Below, piece after piece: positions 14,201 to 26,167 of a stretch of 64,000 nt of DNA (positions within the stretch are counted from its first letter, which is position 1; each line of letters opens with the position of its first letter). The DNA is from Parus major (Eukaryota; Chordata; Aves; Passeriformes; Paridae): positions 3,718,281 to 3,782,280 of the forward strand of contig NC_031770.1 in NCBI RefSeq assembly GCF_001522545.3, in the 5' to 3' direction. Position numbers and translations under genes: made by a program. The notes below the pieces were generated by a model. That model worked only from the letters and a program-made list of their open reading frames with translations. It did no database searches and was not told the origin of the DNA.

Positions 14201-16500
14201 TTCTAGAGGAAACTATATTGTAAATACAAAAAGTGCTTCAAAAAGCCCAATATCCCAAACTTCTGGCTTCTTATTTCAGAATATAAATATAATTCTTATA
14301 TAGAAACACTATTCTTGCACTTCAAAATTATTTCATACTACAGTTCACATGCAAAGTTACCCCCTTCTTCCCATGTGGTATTTTTAATCCTTTTTTCAGA
14401 TACACCTTTCTCATTTTCTTTGCAAATTTTTGAGCTTGTTCCTACTTTTGTGCTGTGGCCATTAATTAAAATATTAAAGACAGAATATTCAATAATCTGT
14501 GAGAAACTTTCCTATTCCTCTGCCTCCTGCTAGGTGGCTTCCCTGAAAGCATAACTCATCAGCATTTCCCCTCTAATGAGCTTTGTGCCTTAAAATGCTT
14601 TATTACATCATCTTTGGATTTTGATTTTCATGTTGAACTTTGGGATTTTTTTCTTTAAATGTAATTTTGGGGATTTTTCCAGTGCTCTCATCCTGTTAGT
14701 TATTCTGGTTAAATCTAGTTAAATCTTTCTCCTTGAAAAAAAAGGAAAAAAAGAGGTCAAATCATGACTTGGTTTTTAGGCCAGAATATTTTTCATCTCC
14801 TGACAGGTGTATGTGGCTGTTCTTTGTTTGAAATACTTTTTACTGCTGTACTTTTATTCACAAAGTTTAATTCACCCTGACCCATCTGCCTCCATTTCTG
14901 TTCTGTCATCTCTGATTTTTCTTTGCTTTTTAGTTCCTTATTGGAATGTTTATCCCTTTATGTTTGTAATGCAATTTCTGAACAGTTTTTTTGACTTTAA
15001 ATCTCATTATCCTCCCCTTCTGAAAAGCTTTGCTGCTCCAAGTGATTTCCATAAGTGCTTCTTTTAGTACCTCAAGGTTTGATCTCCCATTCATGAGGAT
15101 CTTTCTTTTCCTACAAAAAAGTTGGTTTCTTTAAGATCTTTTCCTAGTATTTTATGTCCTGGAAATCTTGGGAAACCACAATCAATTGGATCTCCTTAGT
15201 CCACACAATTCTGTTTTCCTTTTCCAGAAATGCTAAAAAAGCTGAGGCATAACCTCCAAAAGCTGTCCTAACTCTTCCTGTTTATGTAATATTTATCATG
15301 TTCATGAATTCTGTTATTATTTAGGTTTATATTTAAAATATTTAAAAATTTGGTGACAATCTAAATTATACACAGGTTCCCAACTGTGCTGGTTTTGCTA
15401 AACCCCCTACACCAACTCCTAAAACCTTAAAAATGCATCAGTTTTGCTGCTTTAAGTTCAGAGGAATTTTAGTGGTATTTTTAATCCCTATCTTAGTAGT
15501 TCCACAATTAAATATTTGTTCTTTGAGAACACTTAGACTGCTGTCAAATCTTAGAAACAGGTTTGACTTTTTTTCCCCTTTGAAATCACTTCAAACTATC
15601 AGGGAAAAAAAAAAAACAACAACCCATAACTTAAGATCTCCTCTGCCTTCTTTCAGAAAAGGAATTGATTTCCTAAAGAGACACCAGTCATATGTGATTG
15701 GTAATTTTACAACTCTCCAGAATTACAGAATACTGACAACCACAAGCAAACTTCCTTGTGGAATGAGAATTAATATTTTCACAGACATTTTATTCAAGTT
15801 TTAAAAAAAAAAAAGTTTCAAATTCACATTTAGCTATGTTCACACTTCATAAATAAATAAAAGTAAAAATGCTTAAAAAACTTCCTAACATGGAGAAACC
15901 ATGTGACAAAATAAGGAAGAAAAATAATAACAGATTCTTAGCAAGAAAGTCAGTAATAGTAGGAGAAGTACTACTGATATAAGAGAAAAAACAAATCCCC
16001 AACATTTTTTTGTGAGTTTTTTTGTGGAGCAGCTGAAGTCCTGAGTAGCCAGCGAGTAAGAAGAGGTATTAAAGCACTTCCTTGCATAGTTTCATACAAC
16101 TAGAGTTACCTGAGGTAAAAAGATTCCCCTTTTCCAGGGATAAAATGGCAATTCCTGCTCCAAAACCTCCCCTGGCTTTGCCTCACCAGTGGCCAGTCCC
16201 TGAAAGAAGCAGGCACTCACATTCAGGCAGAGACAGCAAATACAACTTTGCACCAAAGTGGACACAAAGGTATTTAATTAGGGCAAGATTACTGGGTCTT
16301 GGTTTTTAATTTACTTTTTTATTATTATTTTATTAATCTCTTTGCAGGTGTTTCATATGAGGTTTTTGCTCTGGTTTGTGGGTGGAGGCTTTTTTCTCTC
16401 AGTTTCTCTCAGTTTTCATGAAAATTTTGTCTATAAGTTGGTTTTTTTTGATGACATGTAAGAATTAAGCACCTGATTGCCATTAATTTTCTCTGAAAAT
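2206..16500. other. Long intergenic region downstream of FAM161A
   Basis: About 14 kb in which I can support no coding exon. Open frames are short, unrelated to known proteins and lack splice context. In human and most vertebrates XPO1 lies on this side of FAM161A, but no XPO1 exon is recognisable, so it would lie beyond the window start. Parts of 4.1-4.3 kb and 14.4-15.0 kb vaguely resemble decayed antisense LINE sequence but are not callable by eye. Confidence 0.5.
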
Positions 16501-16517
16501 TGAAACCATACCCTGAA

Positions 16518-16523
16518 TTTATT
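16518..16523 (-). terminator. Candidate FAM161A poly(A) signal
   Basis: TTTATT on the plus strand gives AATAAA on the gene strand about 480 bp beyond the FAM161A stop codon. Other AATAAA-like hexamers occur nearby (around 16,325), so the choice is uncertain without transcript ends. Confidence 0.3.
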
Positions 16524-17002
16524 CCTTTCTTTCTTTAAATCCCATTCAGTAATTCATATTACTTTGACAAGCTGCTTTGAGTTCAAAAAGGTTTTTCTGT
16601 CCCAAGAACAGAAAATTCACTTATCTCAAAAATATATTATCTATGAACAATAATGTTAACCTTTTACTATAAGTCAAATTTATTTTAAAATCTGAGCCCT
16701 TAGTAGTTACACAGCACACTGTGTAATTTGTTATTAAACAATGAGGTTGCAGCTCATTTTAAGAAGAGATTCACTGATGTCTCAGAAGAGTGCAACAAAG
16801 AAGGTTAATACAAAACTGAATTATTTTCTTGGTGAAAACTACTAATCTGAGCTTTCTTACTGGAAAATGAATGGAATTCCTGCACTGGCAGGGTTTTTTA
16901 AGCTAAGAGGTAAAAATTCCCAGAATTTTGGATGTGTAGCAAAGCACCAAGTTTTCCTCCCAGGCAGCAGTGGGAGAGGTTCCTGAGTTCCAGCCCCTCC
17001 TG

Positions 17003-17624
17003 TCACTCCCCTTCCTCATCGCTGGGCTTCCCCTCGAAATCATCGCTCTCATACTCCTCATCCTCATACTGGAAGGCACCCTCAGCTTCAGGGTCTGACT
17101 GAGCTGCTTCATCGTCCTTGTGGGACCTGTCAGACCCAGAGCTGGCTCTGGACTCATCCTCCTCCTCCTCCTCTTCCTCCTCCTCCTGGGAATGGCCCCG
17201 GGATGGGCCCGCCTTTGCTTCCTCTTCTTCCTCCTCCTCCTGGGAATGGTCAAGAGACAGGCCTGCTTTTGCTTCCTCCTCCTCCTCCTCTTCCTCCTGG
17301 GAGTAGCCAAGTGACAGGTCTGCCTTGTCTTCCTCCTCCTCTTCCTGCTGGGAATGACCAAGTGATGGGCCTGACTTTGCTTCCTCCTCCTCCTCCTCCT
17401 CCTCCTCCTCACTGTGCCGGCTGGATTCAGGCTCCAGGACATCAGGGCTGGCTCTGGCCTCGTCCCCATCCTCCAGGTCACTGCCCTGCTCATCTGGGGT
17501 GGAGGTTTTGACACCTCTTCCCTTCTCTTCCTCCTCCTCCTCCTCCCAGGACTGCTCAGACTGGGGATTGTCACCAGCTGCTTCCTCAAAGGATTTCCTT
17601 TTTTTCTTTTTAACCTTGATGATG
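17003..17624 (-). CDS. FAM161A: FAM161A last coding exon with acidic tail
   Basis: Residues 663-869. The frame set by exon 6 reads SIIKVKKKKRKSFEEA and then a long Glu-rich tandem repeat, ending YESDDFEGKPSDEEGE-stop at 17003-17005. Acceptor CTTTTCAG. A long Arg-rich reading frame on the same strand is only the shifted frame of the GAG/GAA codons. The true frame lacks an internal ATG, so a start-to-stop ORF search misses it. Confidence 0.85.
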
Positions 17625-20600
17625 CTGAAAAGACAAATTGCATGTGGGGTTTTATTTTGTGGGAAGATGCTTTCCAGGAGGTGTTAAACCACCTTTATGC
17701 AATCCTGATAAAGCCTGGTAGTCTTGGCTGGGGTGGAACTGGGAAAAGGGGAGGGGGGAAACAAGAGTCTCTTTTTATGCTAGAAAGTAACTCATCAATA
17801 TTATTTATATATTCCTTTTTTTTTTTTTTTTCTTTTAAATTTCTGCTTCCTTTTAAATCATAACACCCAATAGATACTAAAAACTATTTTTAATAAGGTT
17901 CATTTAAAAAATTTAAAATTTAAAGGTGGTGACTTAGAGCAACCTGCCAGAATTTTTGATGAAAGGAACAAACAAGAAATGTTTCTCTTCATTTTTCTTT
18001 GAAGTGCATTACATAACATAACATAACCAGTTTGGTTAAGCAGCTCTCCTCTGTTTTACAAAATAATATTTAATTCAGGAAAAACAGTCAAAAATACATA
18101 CTAATGCTAACATACCATATAGTCAAATAATTCCATGGGAAATACTGAAAATCATTAAAAAAAACCTTAAATCTATACATGAAAAATTTTCCAGTTATTA
18201 GATATATAGTGGGTAAAAAGAGAAAAGCCTTCACTCATCTGTACCTTTGTCTGACAGCCACAGAGGTAAAATCTCTAGGAGTGGAGAACTGCAGTGATTT
18301 GGCTGCTCCTCCTTTCTTTGAAACAAACTCTGGGCAGATCCCCAGTGCTTTCAGTCTGTTTGAATAATACTTTTCTGCAGCTATTCTGGCATTTTTCTGT
18401 AAAGAAAACCCACAATTAACTGTTATCTTTTGCATTAAATGCCTGGCTTTTGGTACTTTTATTTATATGAATCCTCTGATTCATTAATTGCAGCTGACAA
18501 GTGGAAATTATTATTCACTGCAGGTCAGAATGGAAAACAATACTTGAAAATTTTACACCAGATTTTACTTTTCTGTACCAGCAGTGTTTGGTTATGGTCA
18601 GAGTTACTCATGTTGTAAGTGAACCTGACACATTTACAACAATTCTCTGTTCCCTGTGCAAGCATATCTCAAAATTTACTGATATTTATATGGAGATGGG
18701 GGCAACAGAGATTGAAATGGAGAAATACTGCCCTGAAAAGTGTTTTTGAAGTATCTTCTAAAAATGTCAGACTACAAATGTTTTTTCTATCACTCCAGAT
18801 TAATTAGTAGTTCAGAAACAAGGCAACCTGAGTGACTCTTTCAAAAAGCAGTGGCATTTGTTTCACTCTTTCTTCCATTTCTTGCAATTCCTTCAAATAT
18901 TCCCGCCTTCTCTGCTTCTCGTTGTTCCTAAAGGGAGCAGAGTATGAGAGAAATCATTATTAATTTATAGTACAAGGAGTAATTTTGTACAGCAGTTAAA
19001 TTGTTCGTAACAAATTGAATCTTGTCATACTTCAAGATACATAAAAGATCCTGAATTCATCTCTGAAGGAGTCACTCTGGCTAAGCAGAGGCAGGTCCTG
19101 GCTACTGGAGTTAAATAGAGGCTGAGTTTGGATTCTGGGGGATTTTTGGTAAAAAAATTTGGATACTTAGGGTTTTTTCCATGCTGATTTCATATAGATC
19201 TTCCAGCTGTTCTATGCAAAATTAAACAGAATACACCATAGGAGAATAAGAGCATTAAATAAAAATCAGTACTTTTAAAGTCTGATGATGAGAATTTTGC
19301 TGCTTTAGCAGTTGATCCATCAGAGAGAGGTGGCCACGTTCTGGATCATGGAACACTATCCCTGAGTCGGTTTGTCAAGGACCCAGACAATAGAGCAGGA
19401 TAATGAACCTGTTGATTCTTAATTGAAATGATCTCTGGGATCACAGGGAGCACTGGATGATCCAGGTGGAACAGGCTGTAACCCTTCCTCAGTGGGGGAC
19501 AGGCAGCCCTGTGACTCTGAACTGGGCTCATCTGGCATTGCAGGTCAGGCACCTCAGGGCGAGGATGAGATCAAGGGGTGACATTTTACACTTCTGTTTC
19601 CTCCAGCCTCTCTCCCAGACCGTCTCTGACCTCCTCACCACGTTGGGAAGTGAACTTCTATGTTGCTCCTTGCTTTGAAAGAGCACTGCCACTGACAGTG
19701 GTTACTTATTGCCCAGCTCTGCTGAAATGAGCATTATCAGGTTAAACACTTGCACCAGGGGAGTCACCTGGCTTTTTACACCCAAACAAGAGCTCCTGAA
19801 ATCTGATTAAACTGAGCACTGCAATGTGAAATTTGCTGTTGAACAAACTCCAATCACATCTGCAGTCACCTACTGTCTCTTTAAATTCTCCACCTGCTCT
19901 GACTCCTGTTGTTTTCTGCTTCAGTCCCAGAGTCAGCAGATCACGTGCTGGAGGACATACGGATTATAAAGCTCCTGTTATTAACAGTATGCCAGGCTAC
20001 TGGAAATTAGGATTTGTGCTTGCTGCCCATGAAGCAACAGGGGCAGAGCAGTCAGTGCCTCTCACCATCCCCACATAACAGCACCTTAAATTGACAATAC
20101 TGCAGCAGCACCACTGAGCCAGGCCAGATCACAAACCTCACTAAAGGCTTCTTCAAACAGGATTAATTTTTTTTAGGATTAGAAAAGCAGATGGGGTTAA
20201 ATTAGCCCCAAACATGAGGCCAAGCAGCAGTCATGGGGTTAGAACTGTGTCAGAGCTGGAGCCATCTGGAGTGGCAGCTTACAGCACTCTGAGAACGCCC
20301 TGGTGTTCCTCCCTGGGGACTCAGTCACACACAAACAGCCTTTGCACTGCATCTCTACTCCAGAGAACCTTGGATCCCATTCCTCCTGAACACCAGCAGC
20401 TCCCTCAGTCCCTGCTGCTACACTGTGAAGTTAAAATATTCCTGCTTTAATTTCCCTCTTCAGTGGGGACCTGCTGGGACAAAGAAGTGAATTGTTAAAT
20501 GTTCACTGCGGCATGGAATCTGTGCAGTATCCAGCTCTGCAAGGATATTCTGTATCCACACTGTTCCCTTTCCTCTCCCTTTTTATAACCTTTTCCTCTT

Positions 20601-23600
20601 CAGCTGATACATCAATGGAGAAAACACAGGACTCTCCTGTTACTGATCTATAGTAATCTAATACGGAATATATATATTTCTACCTGCTACATATTTCTAT
20701 ACTCTGAGTTCAATATAGGCTGGCACAATTTCCCAGCTGAAATGCTAAATTTGGCCACTTTTTAACCAGCTGCTTGCACCACGTTTAATTTACCACGTGT
20801 AAGTATCTAAACTTAGACTAGGTTATTTTTTTACACATTGTACATTTAGCATACAGTGCAATCCCAAACCTCTCCTTCTCACTGCTGAATGAGGTGTTCA
20901 GGATTCAGGGGAATGCAACAAAATACCTGAGTGTTTTTAAGCTGGATTTAGACATCTGAGCTAGGCTCTGATGTGGGTCATTGGCCTCAGCCCGAGCCAT
21001 CACAATTTTCTGGAATTTTTTCGTTCTTTGTTTCTGCTTGGTTCTGTTCCTTTTTTGTTGTTCTTCCAGCTTTCTCTTTTCCTCAAGGGAATTCCTAGTG
21101 GGGAAAATAAACTAAGGCTGAATTAATTTTAAATCTAGAGCAAGACTTCAAAGGAAGCTTTGGCAACGATGATTCCAAAGAGGAAAACAGGGTGAAAACA
21201 GGGTTGCTATGAGAGGACACAAGGTATGTGCCATTTTAAGGGATTCAGGATATCCTGGGAAACAGCAGTCATTTGTCTTCTTAGGGACACGCTGACAAAA
21301 ATGCACTAGTGTTCCTCTAACAATAATAAATACTAATTAAGCCCTGTATTTAAATATTTTAAGATTTCTTTTATAAGCTTTTAGATTAGCAAATTAAATT
21401 CTATATTCACCGCATGGAAGAATTAACTACATATGTAGAAGTATCAAAAATAACACCAAATAAAATACCAAATATATACTAATACCATAAAACCCCCTTC
21501 CTTTTCTGTATCTAGAAAGCAGAGCATCTCTAAGCAGTCACCTTATGGCTTGTAGCCGTCGTCTCGTGGATTCAGTGTTTTTGGGAGATTTGGATTTTCC
21601 TCCCAAGAGAAATGGGTTTGCCCCTGACTGCCCCATCTGAGGTTTCCGTCTCGGAGAGGCAAATGGCCACCGTGTCTCCTTCAATTTTTCTTCATCCTCT
21701 TGAATGTCCTTCAAGATCTTGTCCTTTTTTGAGGGAATGTATGAAGTACAAAGGTCGAAAGGCTCACAGACCGTGAGGGGTCTCACTTTCTTTTTTTTCA
21801 GGAGGCGTTTCTGGAATTTCTCATGTAGGAGTTCAAAATCGGGAACGCTTGGTTTGACCTTGGGTTTGTGTTCCGGTCGCTTTGGTTCAGTGCTCTTGTG
21901 TTTCTTTTTTTTGTTGGTCTCTTTTAAGGCCAGTCTGCTGTTGGGTACAGATGAATTCTGTAGCAGCTCCTCAGCTCTCATCCTGATCCTGATTTCCCTG
22001 CAGAGCTCCTCCTCCTTTAGCCTGTCATTGAAATCTGGACTATAAACACATTTTGGGACTGGCTTCGCTCTGAACACTTTGGTTTTATTTTCAGGTAGGG
22101 AAATGTCTTTTAACTGCATTTTCCTGATTTCACTCCTTTGCCTCTCTCGCTCAATGAATTTGAATGGCTTTTGGGAAGCCAGGAGCTTGAGTTTGCACCT
22201 CTCCTTCACAGACCTCCTGCGCTCCTCGTTCTGCTGCACGATGTCGTGGTAGAGCGGCAGGAAAACGGCGGCGGGCACGGGATTGGCTCGGAATTTTTTC
22301 TGACACTCTGCTTCCTCCTCCAGCTGCTTCTTCAGTAAGTGATTTTCCAGCTCAATCTGTGACTTGGATTTGATGTTCTGCTCTTTCTTCTGAGCTTCTC
22401 TGATGGTCATCTGGAAAGGCTTGGGCACGGTGACTCTGGGGGACCACACTTTGTGTTTCTTGCGCACCTTCCTGCCTGTTGGTGAGCTGGGCAAGCTGTG
22501 CTTGGCACGGGAGATGTAGTCTTCCAGACAGAACCCATCCCACATTTTTTCAATCTGCTGCTTAGCAAATGAGGATGATCCAGTTTCACTGCCGTTTCCT
22601 TCAAAGGCTAATTCTTTGTCAGACTCGTCGGATACGCTTGAGCCCAAGGGATCACTCAAGTCTGAGTCTGAAAAGGATTTGTGTAGGTTAAGAGGCTGAT
22701 ATGAACTCTTGTCCCAAGTTGGCCTTGAAAATAAAGGGGAAAAAAACAAACTTGTTTTGAGCTAGTCCAACATCGATGCAAAGCCGGTGACTTCCACCTA
22801 AGGAATCATCACTAGAAACAAGAATGAGTGGCTGAGAGGGGAGAGAAGGGAAAAGAGCAGCTCACAGGGCACTCAGAGCAGATCCTGATCACCAAGTCAG
22901 CACCTCCTGATTGGGAAAGGCCCTGTGCTTTCCTAAATGTGCTGCCCAATCCCTGCTGCACACCCACCTCTAAACCTCACAGACCATTAGCAAGGTAATC
23001 AGCATTTCTATCATCAAAACTGACTTTTTTCTGATTATCTGATTATGAGAGATGGGGAGTGTAACACTTTCCAGCCCAGAAACACACCCTGCTGTTTTAC
23101 AGCTGCCTGCAGAGAATTTGGGAATCTTCAGCTAAAAAGTGCTCCCAAACTTACCTACAGCACTTTGGAGAGGCATCATTGCTCTTATCCAAGGTTTGTA
23201 CTCCTTTTAAATACAGTTTGTTCTGATACATACTTTCCAGTTTTGCCATGGTCTCCATGTGGGCATTCTTCAACTCTTCCAGCTTCAAGTAATACTCTTG
23301 ATTTGAATTGTACACTTTGGAAAAGTCTATCCACTCGTCACAGTCTCTCTTTGGAGGGCTGGTCTGCTCTCTGCTGGTATTTGAATCCAAGTCAAAGCCA
23401 ACCTAGAACAGATGTTAGTAAATTTTTTTTCTGCTAGAAGGAAGTGGAAGGTTCTTAATATTACTTTATCTTAATTAAATCTAATGAATGGTAAAGTAAC
23501 ACAAATAGGGATACCTGTAAACAAATGTTAATGTAGAAGTACGTGGAATAATCATATTGCATGTTAATTTATATCCTAAGGGTCCTATTTAAAGCCTGTA

Positions 23601-24698
23601 AAATTTCCCTAGTCTGTCCTGTAATCAATATGTTTATAACAGGAAATATGATCAAAAGGACTTACCAAAAGAAAAAAATTAACTGTTTTGTAAAGTATAA
23701 TTTTTCCTTGATTACTATGCAGCTCTAAAAATGCCTTTATTTACAGGCAAACAGAACCTTCTCTGCCTCCTAGTTCCATAACCACTCTAAACATAAGTCC
23801 TTAGAGATGTGGTGCATAAATGTTTATTCCATTTCTATAACTTACTGTGAAATGAGAGGGATTCTGCACAGCTTATATTTCCAATACTGTTTGGCAGTTC
23901 TCAGCTGTGTGCAATTAATATTCTTTAAGTATTTTTAAAGCTTACACAAGGCAGATAAGTTACTAAAGCCAGGTTAGTCAAGCATCACAAAAGCTTCATA
24001 TTGTTCTTAGCAGCATGTTTTAAAAAGTCATTTTTAAAAATGTTTCTTTATAAAAAATTAGAGTACTACTTTTCCACAGAGGGGTATTTTAGTAAGCTTT
24101 GACATTCCAACAAAACCATCTCATTTATGTTTTGTCAGGTTTTTACTGCAAAAATATCTTTAAATATTTTTTTTTTCCCCAGCAATGACCAAATGCAGTC
24201 GGAATTATGGGATCGAAGCAGCGAATTTAAAGAACCTCTAGCACCTTCCACCTCCCTGAATGTGCCGCTGCCACCAGCGTGTATAAACCCAGTTTCTTTT
24301 CTGGATCGCCGGAAGGACCCCGGTCCCTTTCCCGGTCCCTTTCCCGGTCCATTCCTCCATCTGCCGCGGTGCCACAAGCTCATTAGAGGATCTGCAGCAG
24401 GGCCATCTGTCAGGTGTCCCCGGTGTGTGTGCGTGTCCCTGGTGCCGCAGGGAGGCCGGGGGAGCCGGAGACCCCTCTGCGGATGGGCTCCGGGTGCGGC
24501 CGCCGGCCCCGCGGCCCCGCGTTCCCTCCCCCCAGCCCCTCCCGGCCGTGCCCGCGGTACCTGCGCGGCTGCGGGCGGCGCTCCCCGCTCGTAGAGCGCG
24601 GCGGGGGCCCGTGTGCGGGGGTCGAGCGGCGTGCGGAGGCAGGAGGCGGCCAGGAGGGCGGCCCGGTGCGCCTCCTCCATGCCGGGCATCCCGGGCAT
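17003..24698 (-). CDS. FAM161A: FAM161A, centrosomal/ciliary microtubule-associated protein (7 coding exons)
   Basis: FAM161A binds microtubules at the basal body and connecting cilium, where it belongs to the inner scaffold with POC5, POC1B and centrin. Human loss causes retinitis pigmentosa 28. Coding exons on the minus strand are 24561-24698, 23155-23402, 21542-22723, 20927-21094, 18828-18927, 18245-18396 and 17003-17624. Phases join without a frameshift to give 869 residues, longer than the usual 660-716. Family landmarks visible are NSNQEYYLKLEELK (exon 2), FRANPVPAAVFLPLYHDI and KPFKFIERE (UPF0564 core, exon 3), LKETRWPFASPRRK, AEANDPHQSLAQMSKS (the optional exon of mammals) and KNARIAAEKYYSNRLKALGI. 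The extra length is an acidic Glu-repeat tail in the last exon. Three in-frame ATGs (24698, 24689, 24680) compete. The third, giving MEEAHRAALLAASCL, aligns best with the human start. CCT4 lies upstream in the same orientation, 1.5 kb away. Confidence 0.93.
17150..17419 (-). repeat. Glu-rich coding tandem repeat, about 5 units
   Basis: Imperfect units of 17-20 residues of the form (G/R/D)(H/Y)S(Q/E) followed by 5-10 Glu, then (A/D)K(A/S)(G/D)(P/L)S. Unit starts read RHSEEE, GHSQQE, GYSQEE, DHSQEE and GHSQEE. The DNA is a TCC/TTC-rich purine-pyrimidine asymmetric tract, prone to length change. Confidence 0.85.
18245..18396 (-). CDS. FAM161A: FAM161A coding exon 6
   Basis: Residues 613-662 with KNARIAAEKYYSNRLKALGI, closely matching mammalian orthologues, then PEFVSKKG. 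Acceptor TTTACAG, donor AAG-GTACAG. Confidence 0.9.
18828..18927 (-). CDS. FAM161A: FAM161A coding exon 5
   Basis: Residues 580-612, with NEKQRRREYLKELQEMEER and then PLLFERVTQ, the conserved C-terminal coiled-coil edge. Donor CAG-GTTGCC is weak but is the one that keeps frame. Confidence 0.88.
20927..21094 (-). CDS. FAM161A: FAM161A coding exon 4 (alternatively spliced in mammals)
   Basis: 168 bases, so skipping it preserves frame, as in the short human isoform. It encodes a basic coiled coil (LEEKRKLEEQQKRNRTKQKQ) and ANDPHQSLAQMSKSS. Acceptor CCCACTAG, donor CAG-GTATTT. Confidence 0.88.
21542..22723 (-). CDS. FAM161A: FAM161A coding exon 3 (UPF0564 core)
   Basis: The large 1182-base exon that typifies this gene, residues 129-523. 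It begins RPTWDKSS and carries a Ser/Asp-rich acidic stretch, then Lys/Arg-rich helical sequence with PFQMTIRE, FRANPVPAAVFLPLYHD, ASQKPFKFIERE and LTVCEPFDL, all family hallmarks for microtubule binding and self-association. Acceptor TTTTCAAG, donor AAG-GTGACT. Confidence 0.93.
23155..23402 (-). CDS. FAM161A: FAM161A coding exon 2
   Basis: Residues 47-128 plus the first two bases of Arg129. Acceptor TTCTAG, donor AG-GTAAGT. It encodes the conserved EEYxxKxEELKxAHxETMAKLExMYQxKL-type coiled-coil segment. Confidence 0.9.
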
Positions 24699-24860
24699 CC
24701 CGCGGGGCCGGGAGCGCAGCAGGGCCGGGGGCGGCTCCAGCTCCGCCCCCGCGGAGGCGGCCCCGGGGCGCGTTAACCGCCCGGCCCGAGCCGCCCCAGC
24801 CGGGCACGGCTGAGCCCAGCTGCTCCCCTCCCGCAGCCCCTGCGGGCTTTGGGGTAACTT
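24300..24860. promoter_or_regulatory. CpG island at the FAM161A 5' end
   Basis: Dense CpG sequence spanning coding exon 1 and the start of intron 1. It includes a short GC-rich direct repeat (GGTCCCTTTCCC units, about 24320-24350). It is the expected promoter position for FAM161A, transcribed leftward from about 24.7-24.85 kb. No TATA box is evident. Confidence 0.65.
24561..24698 (-). CDS. FAM161A: FAM161A coding exon 1
   Basis: Residues 1-46, phase 0 at the end. It has the N-terminal family signature AHRAALLAASCLRTPLDP and then YERG. The donor is CAG followed by GTACCG. It sits inside a CpG island. Confidence 0.85.
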
Positions 24861-24990
24861 TTTGCAGCGTTTTAGTCGGAACCTCCAAGTCTCGCTGGCG
24901 AGACCACGTTTTTTCCAACCTCAAGTTATTAAAAGTTTCTGCCATCCTGAAGCTTGTACTTCAGGTAAGGGCAAGGCTAAACCGGGGTAA

Positions 24991-25090
24991 GCAGGAACAT
25001 TCTGTCCTAGGAATATTCTATCCTAAACCAGGATAAACAGCAATATTCTGTCCTAGGAATATTCTATCCTAAACCAGGATAAACAGGAAA
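24991..25090. repeat. 46-bp tandem repeat
   Basis: Two nearly identical copies start at 24999 and 25045 (ATTCTGTCCTAGGAATATTC, then TATCCTAAACCAGGATAAAC), with partial degenerate copies on each side. It lies just upstream of the FAM161A promoter in the FAM161A-CCT4 spacer. Confidence 0.8.
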
Positions 25091-25094
25091 GTTC

Positions 25095-25985
25095 TGCTTC
25101 TACAAAGAGGCATTAATGCTGGATGAACCTATTTACTGTAGTAAAATTACAAATACTTTTTGTGATGAAATCACACAGGATAGTTGTCGTTTTTGTCAAG
25201 AATTGTAGCTCTGTGATAATGGGGGATGAAAGCTTTAATCATAGTACCTGAACTCAGAGATCATTGTTGGATGTGACCCTGTGGGGGTAAGGCACCATTT
25301 GCAATTTTAAACAATCAATGAATTGATGCAGAGCATTAGTGCCTTAAATCAATTGTCTAATTTATAAATTAGTAGTTGAGTTATTCTGTTTGTTCTGCTT
25401 AGCAAGTTACAACAGCAGCATGGTGGAAATTTACTCAAAAGCTCCAGCTCCAACCAATCGTGAATGGAAATGTGAGAAGAAATGGAAGCAACACTCTCCT
25501 TTAAACATTAAGAGGAATGAGGTTGTTTCAGTATAGCAAAAACAGAGATGAAAGGGTTAATTCAAAATGTCAGGCTAAGAATTAGAAGTTGGGAAGCTAA
25601 TTTGCATTATTAAATTACTTTTGACTTCTCAGCCAGCTTTGGGAAAACCCATTTATTCTGGGAGCAGGGGGAAGAAACCGTGAACACCCTTTGTAGGGCT
25701 CTGGATCATGTGATGACATCAGGAATCCCTGCAGACATCAGGAGAGCAAGGAATGTGATGTGCTCCCACTGCAAAGATCCTCCTCACCTCTAGCCTGGCA
25801 GCACTGAGGACGGCAACACCACTGCCTCAGGGAAAGCTTTGGGAGAAGCAGCTCCAGGGGTGTTTTTGGAATGTATCAGAGATGATTGGCTGCCTTAGAC
25901 TTTTTAGCCATGGAGTAAAGCCAATATACCAAAATGTAAAAAATTCAAACAAAATTATACAGCAAAGAGTCAGGTAGACTACTGC
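25095..25985. other. Spacer between CCT4 3' end and FAM161A 5' end
   Basis: About 0.9 kb of unremarkable sequence without a recognisable exon or repeat. FAM161A regulatory sequence is the most likely content. Confidence 0.45.
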
Positions 25986-25988
25986 ATG

Positions 25989-25994
25989 TTTATT
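25989..25994 (-). terminator. Candidate CCT4 poly(A) signal
   Basis: AATAAA on the gene strand about 175 bp past the CCT4 stop codon. It implies a short 3' UTR, typical of this housekeeping gene. Confidence 0.5.
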
Positions 25995-26167
25995 GATAAA
26001 ACAGCATTTTCTTTTTGAAAACAAACTGTTTGTAGAGTTAAACCTGATCAAAGTACATCAGTCTTGGTGGAGCTTAAGACAATTCACACAGGCGCTTTTG
26101 GTGAGGAATCCATATTCCAGCTACAGGGCAGGAGCTCGAGGCCTTGGTCCCCACCTCTCTGCTCAGC

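Noticed and set aside
17118..17511. Ser-, Leu- and Pro-rich open frames on the plus strand
   Set aside because: Complementary-strand readings of the same TCC/CTC repeat, without splice context or similarity.
16903..17643. 246-residue Arg/Lys-rich open frame on the minus strand
   Set aside because: It is the shifted frame of the GAG/GAA repeats in the last FAM161A exon. The frame set by exon joining is the Glu-rich one.
24238..25036. Overlapping open frames of about 120-235 residues on both strands
   Set aside because: A by-product of the GC-rich, stop-poor CpG island at FAM161A exon 1.
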